Part shown: piece by piece, positions 40,147-48,582 of the stretch
How positions within the stretch are numbered: the first letter of the stretch is position 1
How the letters are laid out: the number at the start of each line of letters is the position of its first letter
DNA from: an uncultured Christensenellaceae bacterium
GTDB lineage: Bacteria > Bacillota > Clostridia > Christensenellales > Pumilibacteraceae
Length of the DNA: 64,000 bases
Direction of reading: 5' to 3'
Assembly: GCA_910587595.1 (NCBI GenBank)
Contig: CAJULQ010000002.1
Location: forward strand, 124,001 to 188,000
Notes under the pieces: model-generated
Database searches by the model: none
The model's input: the letters and a program-made list of their open reading frames with translations, nothing else
Told to the model about the DNA's origin: nothing
Made by a program: the position numbers and the translations under genes

Positions 40147-41352
40147 ATGAAGTGTACTGCCAAAGAGGTATTGCAATTCGCGGAAGAAAACGATGTAAAA
40201 TTCGTTAAGCTCACGTTTTGCGACCTGTTCGGGCGGCAGAAGAACGTTTCGATCGTGTCGCAACAATTGCCAAATATATTCGACAACGGGTATCTGTTCA
40301 ATTCCACAGCCGTGCCGGGTTTTACCGATTGTGTCGGCGATCTGCTGCTGTTCCCCGATCCCAAAACGCTTACGGTGTTGCCGTGGCGTCCGCGGACGGG
40401 CGAGGTAGTCAGTTTGCTTACCAATATAAAACGTCCGGACGGCTCTTTTTTTGCCGGCGACACGTTGCATTTGTTGGACGCGGCCAAAGGCAAGCTTTCC
40501 AAAATGGGCTTGCGTTGCGAGATAGCCACCGAATGCGAATTTTATATTTTCAAGCAAGACAGCGAGGGCAACCCCACGCGCGTGCCCATTGACCGCGGCG
40601 GGTATTTCGACAGTTCGCCCGACGATGCGGGCGAGAACGTGCGCCGCGACATCATACTTAACTTGGAAGACATGGGCATCGTGCCCACGGCCAGCCATCA
40701 CGAGAAAGGCCCCGGTCAAAACGAGATCGACTTTAAGCCGGACGAACCGGGATGCGCCGCCCGCAACTTGCTGTATTTTAAGTCGGCGGTCAAAAACGTG
40801 TGCCACTTGAGCGGCATGCACGCCACATTCGATCCCAAGCCGTTGGAGGGCAAAGCGGGAAGCGGCTTGCGTATCGTGTTAACGCTTTCGGGCATCGGAG
40901 AAAAAGCGTCCGCCTCGGTGTTGGACGCATTCACGCAAGGCGTTATGCAAAAAGTGCGCGAGGCCGTGCCCTTTTTCAATACCACGCCCGAAAGCATGCT
41001 GTTGCTCGACGAGCGCCGTGCGCCCGCGCAAGATTATAAAGATGCCGACCGCGGCGTATACGTGCGCCGTCTGCCGTGCGCCGACGGTATGTGTCGCATA
41101 GAGATCAACTCGGCCGATTGTTTGTGCAATCCGTTTTTGGCGTTTGCGCTATTGTTGGATGCGGGCGTTTACGGGGTGGAACACAAATGCGCGGGCAAGG
41201 AAACGGCCTTTCCCGCCGCCGGCGAAACGTTGCCGCACACGCTCGGACAAGCCTTGGAGATCGCCCAAAAGTCGGCGTGGCTCAAAAGCGTTTTAAGCGA
41301 AAGCGTTTTGAACGAATACGTGCGCGTAAAGCGCGCCGAATGCGTGCAATAG
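40147..41352 (+). CDS. Glutamine synthetase homologue with altered active site
   Basis: The 401-residue protein is shorter than GlnA (about 440). It keeps the N-terminal beta-grasp, the metal acids in ATECEFYIF (Glu129, Glu131) and HHEKGPGQNE (Glu186, Glu193), and SGMH (His225). Compared by eye with Salmonella GlnA, the NSYKRLVPGYEAP loop is replaced by ESMLLLDERRAP, so Arg321 and Glu327 are missing; DRG and VRR keep equivalents of Arg339 and Arg344; and RIEYRS becomes RIEINS, so Arg359 is Asn321. It may have another substrate or be a nitrogen sensor. ATG 40147 has GGAGGG upstream. It is followed by an ANTAR gene, the usual clostridial glnA neighbour. Confidence 0.8.
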   Translation: MKCTAKEVLQFAEENDVKFVKLTFCDLFGRQKNVSIVSQQLPNIFDNGYLFNSTAVPGFTDCVGDLLLFPDPKTLTVLPWRPRTGEVVSLLTNIKRPDGSFFAGDTLHLLDAAKGKLSKMGLRCEIATECEFYIFKQDSEGNPTRVPIDRGGYFDSSPDDAGENVRRDIILNLEDMGIVPTASHHEKGPGQNEIDFKPDEPGCAARNLLYFKSAVKNVCHLSGMHATFDPKPLEGKAGSGLRIVLTLSGIGEKASASVLDAFTQGVMQKVREAVPFFNTTPESMLLLDERRAPAQDYKDADRGVYVRRLPCADGMCRIEINSADCLCNPFLAFALLLDAGVYGVEHKCAGKETAFPAAGETLPHTLGQALEIAQKSAWLKSVLSESVLNEYVRVKRAECVQ

Positions 41353-41427
41353 GAAGGTGGCAACGTTGCGGCACAACCAAATGACCGCGACGGCGGAAAG
41401 TGCGCTCCCACAGCGAGGAGAAGAGGC

Positions 41428-41994
41428 ATGGATGCGCTGATCGTAACGGCAAACAAACAAATTTCCGCGTCGCTTTCGAGCGCGGTGCGGCGTGCCGGCG
41501 CGGACAATATCGCCGTGGCATTCGACGCGGTCACGGCCAAACGCATGGCGTGCGATCGAGGGTTCGATCTCACCGTGGTGTATGCCGAGGGCACGGCGGG
41601 GCGTAGCGTGGAATTGGCGCGCGCCATCGCAACGCGCGGCTACGGCGGCGTTATACTCATCGCGTCGGCCGCCAACGGCGACGAATTGGCGGGGCGGTTG
41701 GAAGAGGACGGCGTGCTCGTTTTGACCAAGCCGCTCAGTCACGTGGAACTGTTTCGCACCGTGGCGCTGGTGCGGGCAACCAACAATCGGATCGCGCGGC
41801 TAATAGAAGAAAAGCGCGATCTGCTCAAAAAGATAGACGATATGCGGCTGATATCGCGCGCCAAGCTCATATTGATGCAGACCATGGGGTATACCGAAGA
41901 GCAAGCGCACAAACACATTGAAAAACGCGCCATGGACGCGCGCCGAACGCGCGCCGAAGTGGCGGTGGAAATACTCAAGACCTACGAGGTATAA
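41428..41994 (+). CDS. ANTAR-domain response regulator with pseudo-receiver
   Basis: This 188-residue protein has an N-terminal receiver-like domain (1-115), in which the usual phospho-acceptor Asp position reads VVYAEG, so phosphorylation is unlikely although the Lys of LTKP is kept. A coiled region (about 120-140) and a C-terminal ANTAR domain (RAKLILMQTMGYTEEQAHKHIEKRAMDARR) follow. ANTAR proteins bind paired hexaloop hairpins in leaders and prevent termination; clostridial relatives sit beside glnA and control nitrogen genes. GCGAGGAGAAG is the ribosome-binding site. purF starts 10 bases after the stop. Confidence 0.88.
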   Translation: MDALIVTANKQISASLSSAVRRAGADNIAVAFDAVTAKRMACDRGFDLTVVYAEGTAGRSVELARAIATRGYGGVILIASAANGDELAGRLEEDGVLVLTKPLSHVELFRTVALVRATNNRIARLIEEKRDLLKKIDDMRLISRAKLILMQTMGYTEEQAHKHIEKRAMDARRTRAEVAVEILKTYEV

Positions 41995-42004
41995 CAACAA
42001 ACAC

Positions 42005-43414
42005 ATGCGAAAAATAAACGAAGAATGCGGAATATTCGGAGTGATCGGCGCCGAGCCGATGCCCGCCGCGGGTTACACCGCGTCGGCGTTGTTGGCTTTG
42101 CAACACCGAGGGCAAGAGGGCGCCGGCATTGCCACGTTTTACAGCGACGATACGTTGGTGTGTCATAAAAACGTGGGGCTTGTCAACGACATTTTCGGCG
42201 ATTTTACCCGCCATGTGCCCAACACGCACGTAGCGGTGGGGCATGTGCGCTATTCCACCACGGGCAACAACACGGTGGAAAATACCCAACCGATCGAAAC
42301 GGTGCACTCGCGCCTTACGTGCGCATTGGCGCACAACGGCAACATTACGAACGCCGCCAAGTTGCGCGGGCAGATGATCAACCAAGGCGGCAAGGTGTTT
42401 CACACCACCAACGATTCCGAGATCATCAACATGTTGCTCATCGAGCAAATGATCCGTTGCGGCAACATCGAAAAAGCGGTGTTCCAAGTCATGAACATAT
42501 TGGAGGGCGCTTTCTCTTTGGTGATCGCCACGCCCGACAAGCTCATTGCGGCGCGCGATAAATGCGGGTTCCGTCCGCTTTGCATGGGCAAGTTGGGAAA
42601 CGCCACCGTGTTTGCCAGCGAGAGTTGTGCGCTCGACTGTATCGGCGCCACCTTTGTGCGCGACGTAGAGGCGGGCGAGCTTGTCAGCGTGGATCTGAGC
42701 GGAAAAGTCACGTCTATGCACCAAAAAGACACCTCTTGCCGCGGCTTGTGTGTTTTCGAATTGATCTATATAGCGCGCTCCGATTCGTTTATAGACGGTA
42801 TGAGCGTGTACAATGCGCGCCTCGAAATGGGACGCGCGCTTTTCCGTCAGCGACCCGTAGAGGCCGATTTCGTGTGCGGCGTGCCCGACAGCGGCTTAGA
42901 TGCGGCGCTCGGCTACAGCTTGGAATCGGGCATACCGTTTGTGCCCGCATTCGTTAAAAACCGATATATGGGGCGCAGTTTCATACAGCCGTCGCAAGCA
43001 TCGCGCGAGCACACCGTGAATATAAAACTCAACCCGTTGCGCGCGCAAATAGAGGGCAAGCGCATTGTTTTGGTAGACGATTCCATTGTGCGCGGCACCA
43101 CGAGCGAACGCATGATCGCGCCGCTTCGGCACATGGGCGTGAAAGAAGTGCACTTGCGTATTTCCTCGCCGCCCTTTAAGTATCCGTGCTATTTCGGCAC
43201 CGATATAGACAGCACCGAAAATCTGATCGCCAATCACATGTCGGTGGACGAGATATGCAAAAAGATAGGCGCCGATTCGTTGGAATATCTCGATCTCGAC
43301 AATTTGCGAGCGATCGGCAAAGCGCACAACGCGCCTTTTTGCACGGGGTGCTTTACGGGGCAGTATCCCATACCCGTGGTGGGTTGCGGCAAACATACAT
43401 TCGACGACAATTGA
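42005..43414 (+). CDS. purF: Amidophosphoribosyltransferase
   Basis: This 469-residue enzyme catalyses the first step of purine synthesis, PRPP plus glutamine to phosphoribosylamine. Cys8 in NEECGIFGVIG is the N-terminal glutaminase nucleophile exposed after loss of a short propeptide. The PRPP loop reads IVLVDDSIVRGTTSERM. Cys residues in the C-terminal half, including FCTGCFTG, fit the [4Fe-4S] Bacillus-type enzyme. ATG 42005 is used because the frame further upstream overlaps the ANTAR gene. It is linked here to pyrimidine genes, which is uncommon; the two pathways share PRPP and glutamine. Confidence 0.95.
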   Translation: MRKINEECGIFGVIGAEPMPAAGYTASALLALQHRGQEGAGIATFYSDDTLVCHKNVGLVNDIFGDFTRHVPNTHVAVGHVRYSTTGNNTVENTQPIETVHSRLTCALAHNGNITNAAKLRGQMINQGGKVFHTTNDSEIINMLLIEQMIRCGNIEKAVFQVMNILEGAFSLVIATPDKLIAARDKCGFRPLCMGKLGNATVFASESCALDCIGATFVRDVEAGELVSVDLSGKVTSMHQKDTSCRGLCVFELIYIARSDSFIDGMSVYNARLEMGRALFRQRPVEADFVCGVPDSGLDAALGYSLESGIPFVPAFVKNRYMGRSFIQPSQASREHTVNIKLNPLRAQIEGKRIVLVDDSIVRGTTSERMIAPLRHMGVKEVHLRISSPPFKYPCYFGTDIDSTENLIANHMSVDEICKKIGADSLEYLDLDNLRAIGKAHNAPFCTGCFTGQYPIPVVGCGKHTFDDN

Positions 43415-43449
43415 CGGCGGACATTTACGACAGACCGTAGGAGGCGGAA

Positions 43450-44517
43450 ATGAAAAAATATTTGATATTATCGGACGGGAGCGTGTTCGAAGGTACTGCA
43501 ATGGGTGCGGACGGCGAAACGGTGGGAGAGGTCGTGTTCACCACCGCTATGGTGGGGTATATGGAAACGCTCACCGATCCCAGCTACTATGGGCAGATCG
43601 TTACCCAAACGTTTCCGCTCATAGGCAACTACGGCGCGATCGACATCGATTCGGAAAGCGAAAAACCCGCTTTGCGCGGTTATATCGTGCGTGAAGTGTG
43701 TGAAAAGGGCAGTAATTTCCGCAAAGAGAGCGAGCTGGACGCGTTCTTGAAAAAGCACAACGTGGTGGGTATTTGCGGTATCGATACCCGCGCGCTCACC
43801 AAAAAGATACGCAATAAGGGCGTTATGAACGGCATGATCACTTCCGTGAAGAACGTGACGCCCGAAAGGCTGAAAGAGTTGCGCGCCTACCGTGTGACCG
43901 ACGCCGTGGCAAAAACCACTTGCCGCGCCGAGACCGTTTTGGGCTCCGGATCCAAACGGGTGGTGCTGTGGGATTTCGGCGCCAAACAAAACATAGAGCG
44001 CGAACTTCTCAAGCGCGATTGCACGGTGGTGCGCGTGCCGGCCCACACCACGGCCGAACGCATCGCAGAACTTTGTCCCGACGGCATAATGCTCACGAAC
44101 GGCGGCGGCGATCCCGTCGATAACAAAGCCGTTATAGAAGAGTTGCGCAAACTCAACGAAAAGAAGATCCCCACGTTCGGCATTTGTTTGGGGCACCAAT
44201 TGTTGGCGCTCAGTCACGGCGCGTCTACGCACAAACTCAAGTTCGGACACCGCGGCGCCAATCAACCCGTGCGCGACGCGCAAACGGGACGAACGAGCAT
44301 AACCAGCCAAAATCACGGTTATGCGGTCGTGCCGTCCACTTTACCGTCGTATGCGGTGTTGCGATACACCAACGCCAACGACAAAACGGCGGAAGGTATC
44401 GATTACACCGATCGGCCGGCATTTTCGGTGCAGTTTCACCCCGAAGCGTGCGGCGGCCCGTTAGACACGAACTTTTTGTTCGATCGCTTTTTCGCGATGA
44501 TGAACGCAAACAAGTAG
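43450..44517 (+). CDS. carA: Carbamoyl-phosphate synthase small subunit
   Basis: This 355-residue glutaminase subunit feeds ammonia to CarB. The N-terminal domain starts KKYLILSDGSVFEG; the class I amidotransferase has the nucleophile motif FGICLGHQLLAL and the catalytic FHPEACGGP. Both are intact, unlike the CTP synthase-like protein at 14916. Good GTAGGAGG Shine-Dalgarno; the large-subunit gene begins 21 bases later. Confidence 0.96.
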   Translation: MKKYLILSDGSVFEGTAMGADGETVGEVVFTTAMVGYMETLTDPSYYGQIVTQTFPLIGNYGAIDIDSESEKPALRGYIVREVCEKGSNFRKESELDAFLKKHNVVGICGIDTRALTKKIRNKGVMNGMITSVKNVTPERLKELRAYRVTDAVAKTTCRAETVLGSGSKRVVLWDFGAKQNIERELLKRDCTVVRVPAHTTAERIAELCPDGIMLTNGGGDPVDNKAVIEELRKLNEKKIPTFGICLGHQLLALSHGASTHKLKFGHRGANQPVRDAQTGRTSITSQNHGYAVVPSTLPSYAVLRYTNANDKTAEGIDYTDRPAFSVQFHPEACGGPLDTNFLFDRFFAMMNANK

Positions 44518-44538
44518 CGGCAGAGAGAGGAGAACAGT

Positions 44539-47500
44539 ATGCCTAAGAATAAAGATATCAAGAAAGTATTGGTGATCGGTTCCGGCCCCATAACCATCGG
44601 GCAAGCGGCGGAGTTCGACTATGCGGGCACGCAAGCATGCCGCACGCTCAAGTCGGAAAAGATCCAAGTGGTGCTTGTTAACAGCAACCCCGCCACCATC
44701 ATGACCGACAAGGCCATGGCCGACGCCATTTATATCGAGCCTCTTAATCTCACCACGTTAGAGCGCATTATAGATCTCGAAAAGCCGGACAGCTTACTGC
44801 CCGGGCTTGGCGGGCAAACGGGCTTGACGCTTTCCATGCAGTTGGCCAAATCGGGCTTTTTGCAAAGCCGCAACGTGCAACTATTGGGCATGAAAGTGGA
44901 AACCATCGATAAGGCCGAAGACCGCCAAATGTTCAAAGACACCATGCTTTCCATCGGCCAACCCGTGGTGCCCTCCGTGGTGGTCACCGACGTGCAATCG
45001 GCGGTGGATTTTGCCGACGAGATAGGGTATCCCATCATTATCCGTCCTGCGTTTACGTTGGGCGGCGCGGGCGGCGGCATTGCCGAAACGGAGGCCGAAC
45101 TGCGCGAGATCACCAAAGGCGGTTTGGAGCTTAGCCCCATAGGGCAAGTTTTGGTGGAAAAGAGCATTTACGGTTGGAAAGAAATAGAGTTCGAAGTGAT
45201 GCGCGACAGCGCGGGCAACGCCATTGCCGTGTGCAGTATGGAAAACCTCGATCCCGTGGGCATTCACACGGGCGACAGCGTTGTGGTGGCGCCCACCGTA
45301 ACGTTGGCCGACAAAGAGTTCCAAATGCTCCGCAAAGCGGCGCTCGATATCATAAACGCATTAGACGTGGTGGGCGGGTGCAACTGTCAGTTTGCCCTCG
45401 ACCCCAACAGTTTCGAATACGCCGTGATCGAGGTGAACCCGCGCGTGAGCCGTTCGTCGGCGCTCGCCTCCAAAGCAACGGGGTATCCCATTGCCAAAGT
45501 GTCTACGCTGTTGGCGCTCGGCTATACGTTAGACGAGATTCCCAATGCCGTTACCAAAAAGACGTGCGCTTGTTTCGAACCGACGATCGACTATATAGTG
45601 GTAAAACTGCCCAAATGGCCGTTCGATAAGTTCGTGTACGCCAAGCGTTCTTTAGGCACGCAAATGAAAGCCACGGGCGAAGTAATGGCGATAGCGCCCT
45701 ATTTCGAGGCCGCGCTGTTAAAAGCGGTGCGCGGCGCCGAAAACCAGCTTACGTTGCGTTCCGACCGATTTAACGATTGGACGGACGAGCAAGTGTTCGA
45801 GGGGCTTATGCCTGCCGCCGATTATCGCTTGTTCTTGCTGTACGAGGCGTTGTATCGCGGATTTACGGTAGACGAGATCGCGCAGAAAACCAAGATAGAC
45901 AAATGGTTTTTGCATAAGATCGAAAATATGGTCGTTTTCGAAAAACAGATCGCCCATAAACAGTTGGATGCCGAAACCTATTTGCGCGCCAAAAAGATGG
46001 GGTATCCCGATAAGGCGCTTGCCGCGCTTTCGGAACATGCGCTCCCCAAGCACGCGCGTGCCGTTTACAAAATGGTGGATACGTGCGGCGCCGAATTCAA
46101 GGCCGAAACGCCCTATTTCTATTCCACGTACGATCTCGAAAACGAGGCAGCCTCTTTCATGGAAGAGAAAAAGTCGGGCAAAAAGCGCGTTATCGTGTTC
46201 GGATCGGGCCCCATTCGTATCGGACAAGGCATCGAGTTCGACTATGCGTCGGTGCATTGTGTTTGGGCGCTCAAAGAGGCGGGGTACGAAGTAGCGATCG
46301 TGAACAATAACCCCGAAACGGTGTCTACCGATTTCGACACGGCGGACAGACTGTATTTCGAGCCGCTCACGGCCGAAGACGTAGACAACGTGATTGCCAC
46401 CGAAAAGCCGTACGGCGTGGTGGTGGCGTTCGGCGGACAGACGGCTATAAAACTGACCAAGCATTTGTCCGAAAAAGGCGTGCGCATTTTGGGTACGAGC
46501 GCCGACAGTATAGACCGCGCCGAGGATCGCGAACGGTTCGACGCGCTACTCGAAGAATTGCAGATCGCGCGTCCTAAGGGCGTTACGGTGAAAACCACCG
46601 AAGAGGCGCTCAAGGCGGGCGAAACGCTGGGGTATCCCGTGCTCATGCGGCCGTCGTATGTGTTGGGCGGGCAAAACATGATCATTGCGTTCGGCGAGGC
46701 GGATATTCGCGAGTACATGCGCGTGATCTTGGCGGAGAACAAAGATAACAATATACTCATAGACAAATACATCATGGGTACGGAGATCGAGGTGGACGCC
46801 ATTTGCGACGGCGAGGACATTTTGATCCCCGGTATCATGGAGCATATCGAGCGGGCGGGCGTACATAGCGGCGACAGCATCGCGGTGTATCCCGCGCACA
46901 ATGTGACCGACGCGCAAAGCGAAAAGCTGGTGGAATACACCCAAAAGCTTGCCAAAGCGTTAGACACCAAAGGTTTGGTGAATATCCAATATATCATTTC
47001 GGACAACAAGATCTATGTGATCGAGGTGAACCCGCGTTCTTCGCGCACCATTCCGTACATCTCCAAGGTGACGGGCGTTCCCATGATCGCGTTGGCCACG
47101 CTGTGCATGTTGGGCAAAAAGCTGTCTAAGTTGGGATACGGTACGGGATTGTATAAGACCGCGCCGTATGTAGCGGTAAAAGTGCCCATTTTCAGTTTTG
47201 AGAAGTTGGCCGATCTCGACACCCATCTCGGCCCCGAAATGAAGTCTACGGGCGAGGTGCTCGGTATCGGCAAAACGTTGGACGAAGCGCTTTACAAAGG
47301 ACTGCTTGCGGCCGGCTACAAAATGCAGAAGTCGGGCGGCATTCTTATTTCGGTGCGCGATTCCGATAAACCGGAGATCGGCGACGTGGCCAAGGCTTAC
47401 AGCGAATTGGGCTTTGATATTTACGCCACGGTGGGCACCGCGCAAACCATTCGCAAAAGCGGTATTCCCGTTACCGTGGTGCAAAAGATAAGCGACGGGC

Positions 47501-48582
47501 AAGACGAAAGCACCATGTCGCTTTTGGCGGGCGGTAAAATAGACTTGCTCATTTCCACGTCCACCAAAGGAAGGATACCCACCGAAGACGACGTGAAGTT
47601 GCGCCGCCGCGCCGTGGCGCTCTCGGTGCCTTGCCTTACGAGTATCGATACGGCCAAGGCGTTGGCGTTCTCGTTAAAGTCGCGGTATTCCGCTTACAAC
47701 ACCGAACTCGTAAATATCAACAATATGCGCACCGAGCGCCAAAAGTTGCAATTTACCAAAATGCAGGGTTGCGGCAACGATTACATCTATATCGATTGCT
47801 TGAGCCGTCCCATTACCAATATGGAGTCGGTGGCGGTCAACCTCAGCGATCGGCACTTCGGCGTGGGCGGCGACGGCGCGGTGTTTATCTATCCGTCCGA
47901 TATAGCCGACGCCAAAATGCGCATGTTCAACAGCGACGGCACCGAAGGCATGATGGGCGGCAACGCCATTCGTTGCGTGGCCAAGTATTTATACGATAAC
48001 GGAAAGCTCGGCAACAAAAAAGAAATCGAGATAGAAACCAAGAGCGGCGTGAAAAAAGTGTGGCTGTTTGTGCGCAACGAAAAAGTCACGTCGGCAAAAG
48101 TGGATATGGGTGCGCCCGTTTTAACGCCCGCAAAGGTGCCCGTACGGTTAGACGGCGACCGCGTGGTAGATCGCCGCGTAACGGTGGGCGGCGCCGAAAG
48201 AGAGATCACGTGCGTGTCTATGGGCAACCCGCACTGCGTTTTGTTTGTGGAGAACGTGGCGCAGATCGACGTGGAAAAGATAGGCCGCGCCATAGAAAGC
48301 GACCCGCTGTTTCCCGAACGCGTGAACGTAGGGTTCGTGCAAGTGATAGACCGCACACACGTTAAAATGCGCGTGTGGGAACGCGGCAGCGGCGAAACGT
48401 ATGCTTGCGGCACGGGTGCGTGCGCGGCGGTGGCGGCGGCCGTTCTTACCGGTCGATGCGACGGCGACGCCGACGTTACCGTGCGTTTGGCGGGCGGCGA
48501 ACTTACCGTGATGTATACGGCCGACACCGTGTATATGACGGGCGAGGCGGCGGAGATATTCAAAGGATGGGTGCGTTTATGA
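44539..48582 (+). CDS. carB: CarB-DapF fusion: carbamoyl-phosphate synthase large subunit plus diaminopimelate epimerase-like domain
   Basis: The 1347-residue reading frame joins two enzymes. Residues 1-1060 are a complete CarB: two ATP-grasp halves (VLVIGSGPITIGQAAEFDYAG; VIVFGSGPIRIGQGIEFDYAS) and a C-terminal MGS-like allosteric domain (GGILISVRDSDK to DTAKALAFSLKSRY). Residues 1068-1346 are DapF-like: QGCGNDYIYID, FNSDGTEG, GNPHCVLF, WERGSGETYACGTGACA, MTGEAAEIF. The second catalytic Cys is present (Cys1290), but the first, in the MCGNG motif, is Gly1140 (GGNAIRC). Met1063 (47725) has no Shine-Dalgarno, so the parts are probably one polypeptide. Epimerase activity is doubtful. The stop overlaps the pyrG start (ATGA). 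Confidence 0.9.
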   Translation: MPKNKDIKKVLVIGSGPITIGQAAEFDYAGTQACRTLKSEKIQVVLVNSNPATIMTDKAMADAIYIEPLNLTTLERIIDLEKPDSLLPGLGGQTGLTLSMQLAKSGFLQSRNVQLLGMKVETIDKAEDRQMFKDTMLSIGQPVVPSVVVTDVQSAVDFADEIGYPIIIRPAFTLGGAGGGIAETEAELREITKGGLELSPIGQVLVEKSIYGWKEIEFEVMRDSAGNAIAVCSMENLDPVGIHTGDSVVVAPTVTLADKEFQMLRKAALDIINALDVVGGCNCQFALDPNSFEYAVIEVNPRVSRSSALASKATGYPIAKVSTLLALGYTLDEIPNAVTKKTCACFEPTIDYIVVKLPKWPFDKFVYAKRSLGTQMKATGEVMAIAPYFEAALLKAVRGAENQLTLRSDRFNDWTDEQVFEGLMPAADYRLFLLYEALYRGFTVDEIAQKTKIDKWFLHKIENMVVFEKQIAHKQLDAETYLRAKKMGYPDKALAALSEHALPKHARAVYKMVDTCGAEFKAETPYFYSTYDLENEAASFMEEKKSGKKRVIVFGSGPIRIGQGIEFDYASVHCVWALKEAGYEVAIVNNNPETVSTDFDTADRLYFEPLTAEDVDNVIATEKPYGVVVAFGGQTAIKLTKHLSEKGVRILGTSADSIDRAEDRERFDALLEELQIARPKGVTVKTTEEALKAGETLGYPVLMRPSYVLGGQNMIIAFGEADIREYMRVILAENKDNNILIDKYIMGTEIEVDAICDGEDILIPGIMEHIERAGVHSGDSIAVYPAHNVTDAQSEKLVEYTQKLAKALDTKGLVNIQYIISDNKIYVIEVNPRSSRTIPYISKVTGVPMIALATLCMLGKKLSKLGYGTGLYKTAPYVAVKVPIFSFEKLADLDTHLGPEMKSTGEVLGIGKTLDEALYKGLLAAGYKMQKSGGILISVRDSDKPEIGDVAKAYSELGFDIYATVGTAQTIRKSGIPVTVVQKISDGQDESTMSLLAGGKIDLLISTSTKGRIPTEDDVKLRRRAVALSVPCLTSIDTAKALAFSLKSRYSAYNTELVNINNMRTERQKLQFTKMQGCGNDYIYIDCLSRPITNMESVAVNLSDRHFGVGGDGAVFIYPSDIADAKMRMFNSDGTEGMMGGNAIRCVAKYLYDNGKLGNKKEIEIETKSGVKKVWLFVRNEKVTSAKVDMGAPVLTPAKVPVRLDGDRVVDRRVTVGGAEREITCVSMGNPHCVLFVENVAQIDVEKIGRAIESDPLFPERVNVGFVQVIDRTHVKMRVWERGSGETYACGTGACAAVAAAVLTGRCDGDADVTVRLAGGELTVMYTADTVYMTGEAAEIFKGWVRL

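Noticed and set aside
47725..48582. Separate dapF gene starting at ATG 47725
   Set aside because: No Shine-Dalgarno is present, the CarB frame runs into it without a stop, and CarB would otherwise lack any terminator codon.
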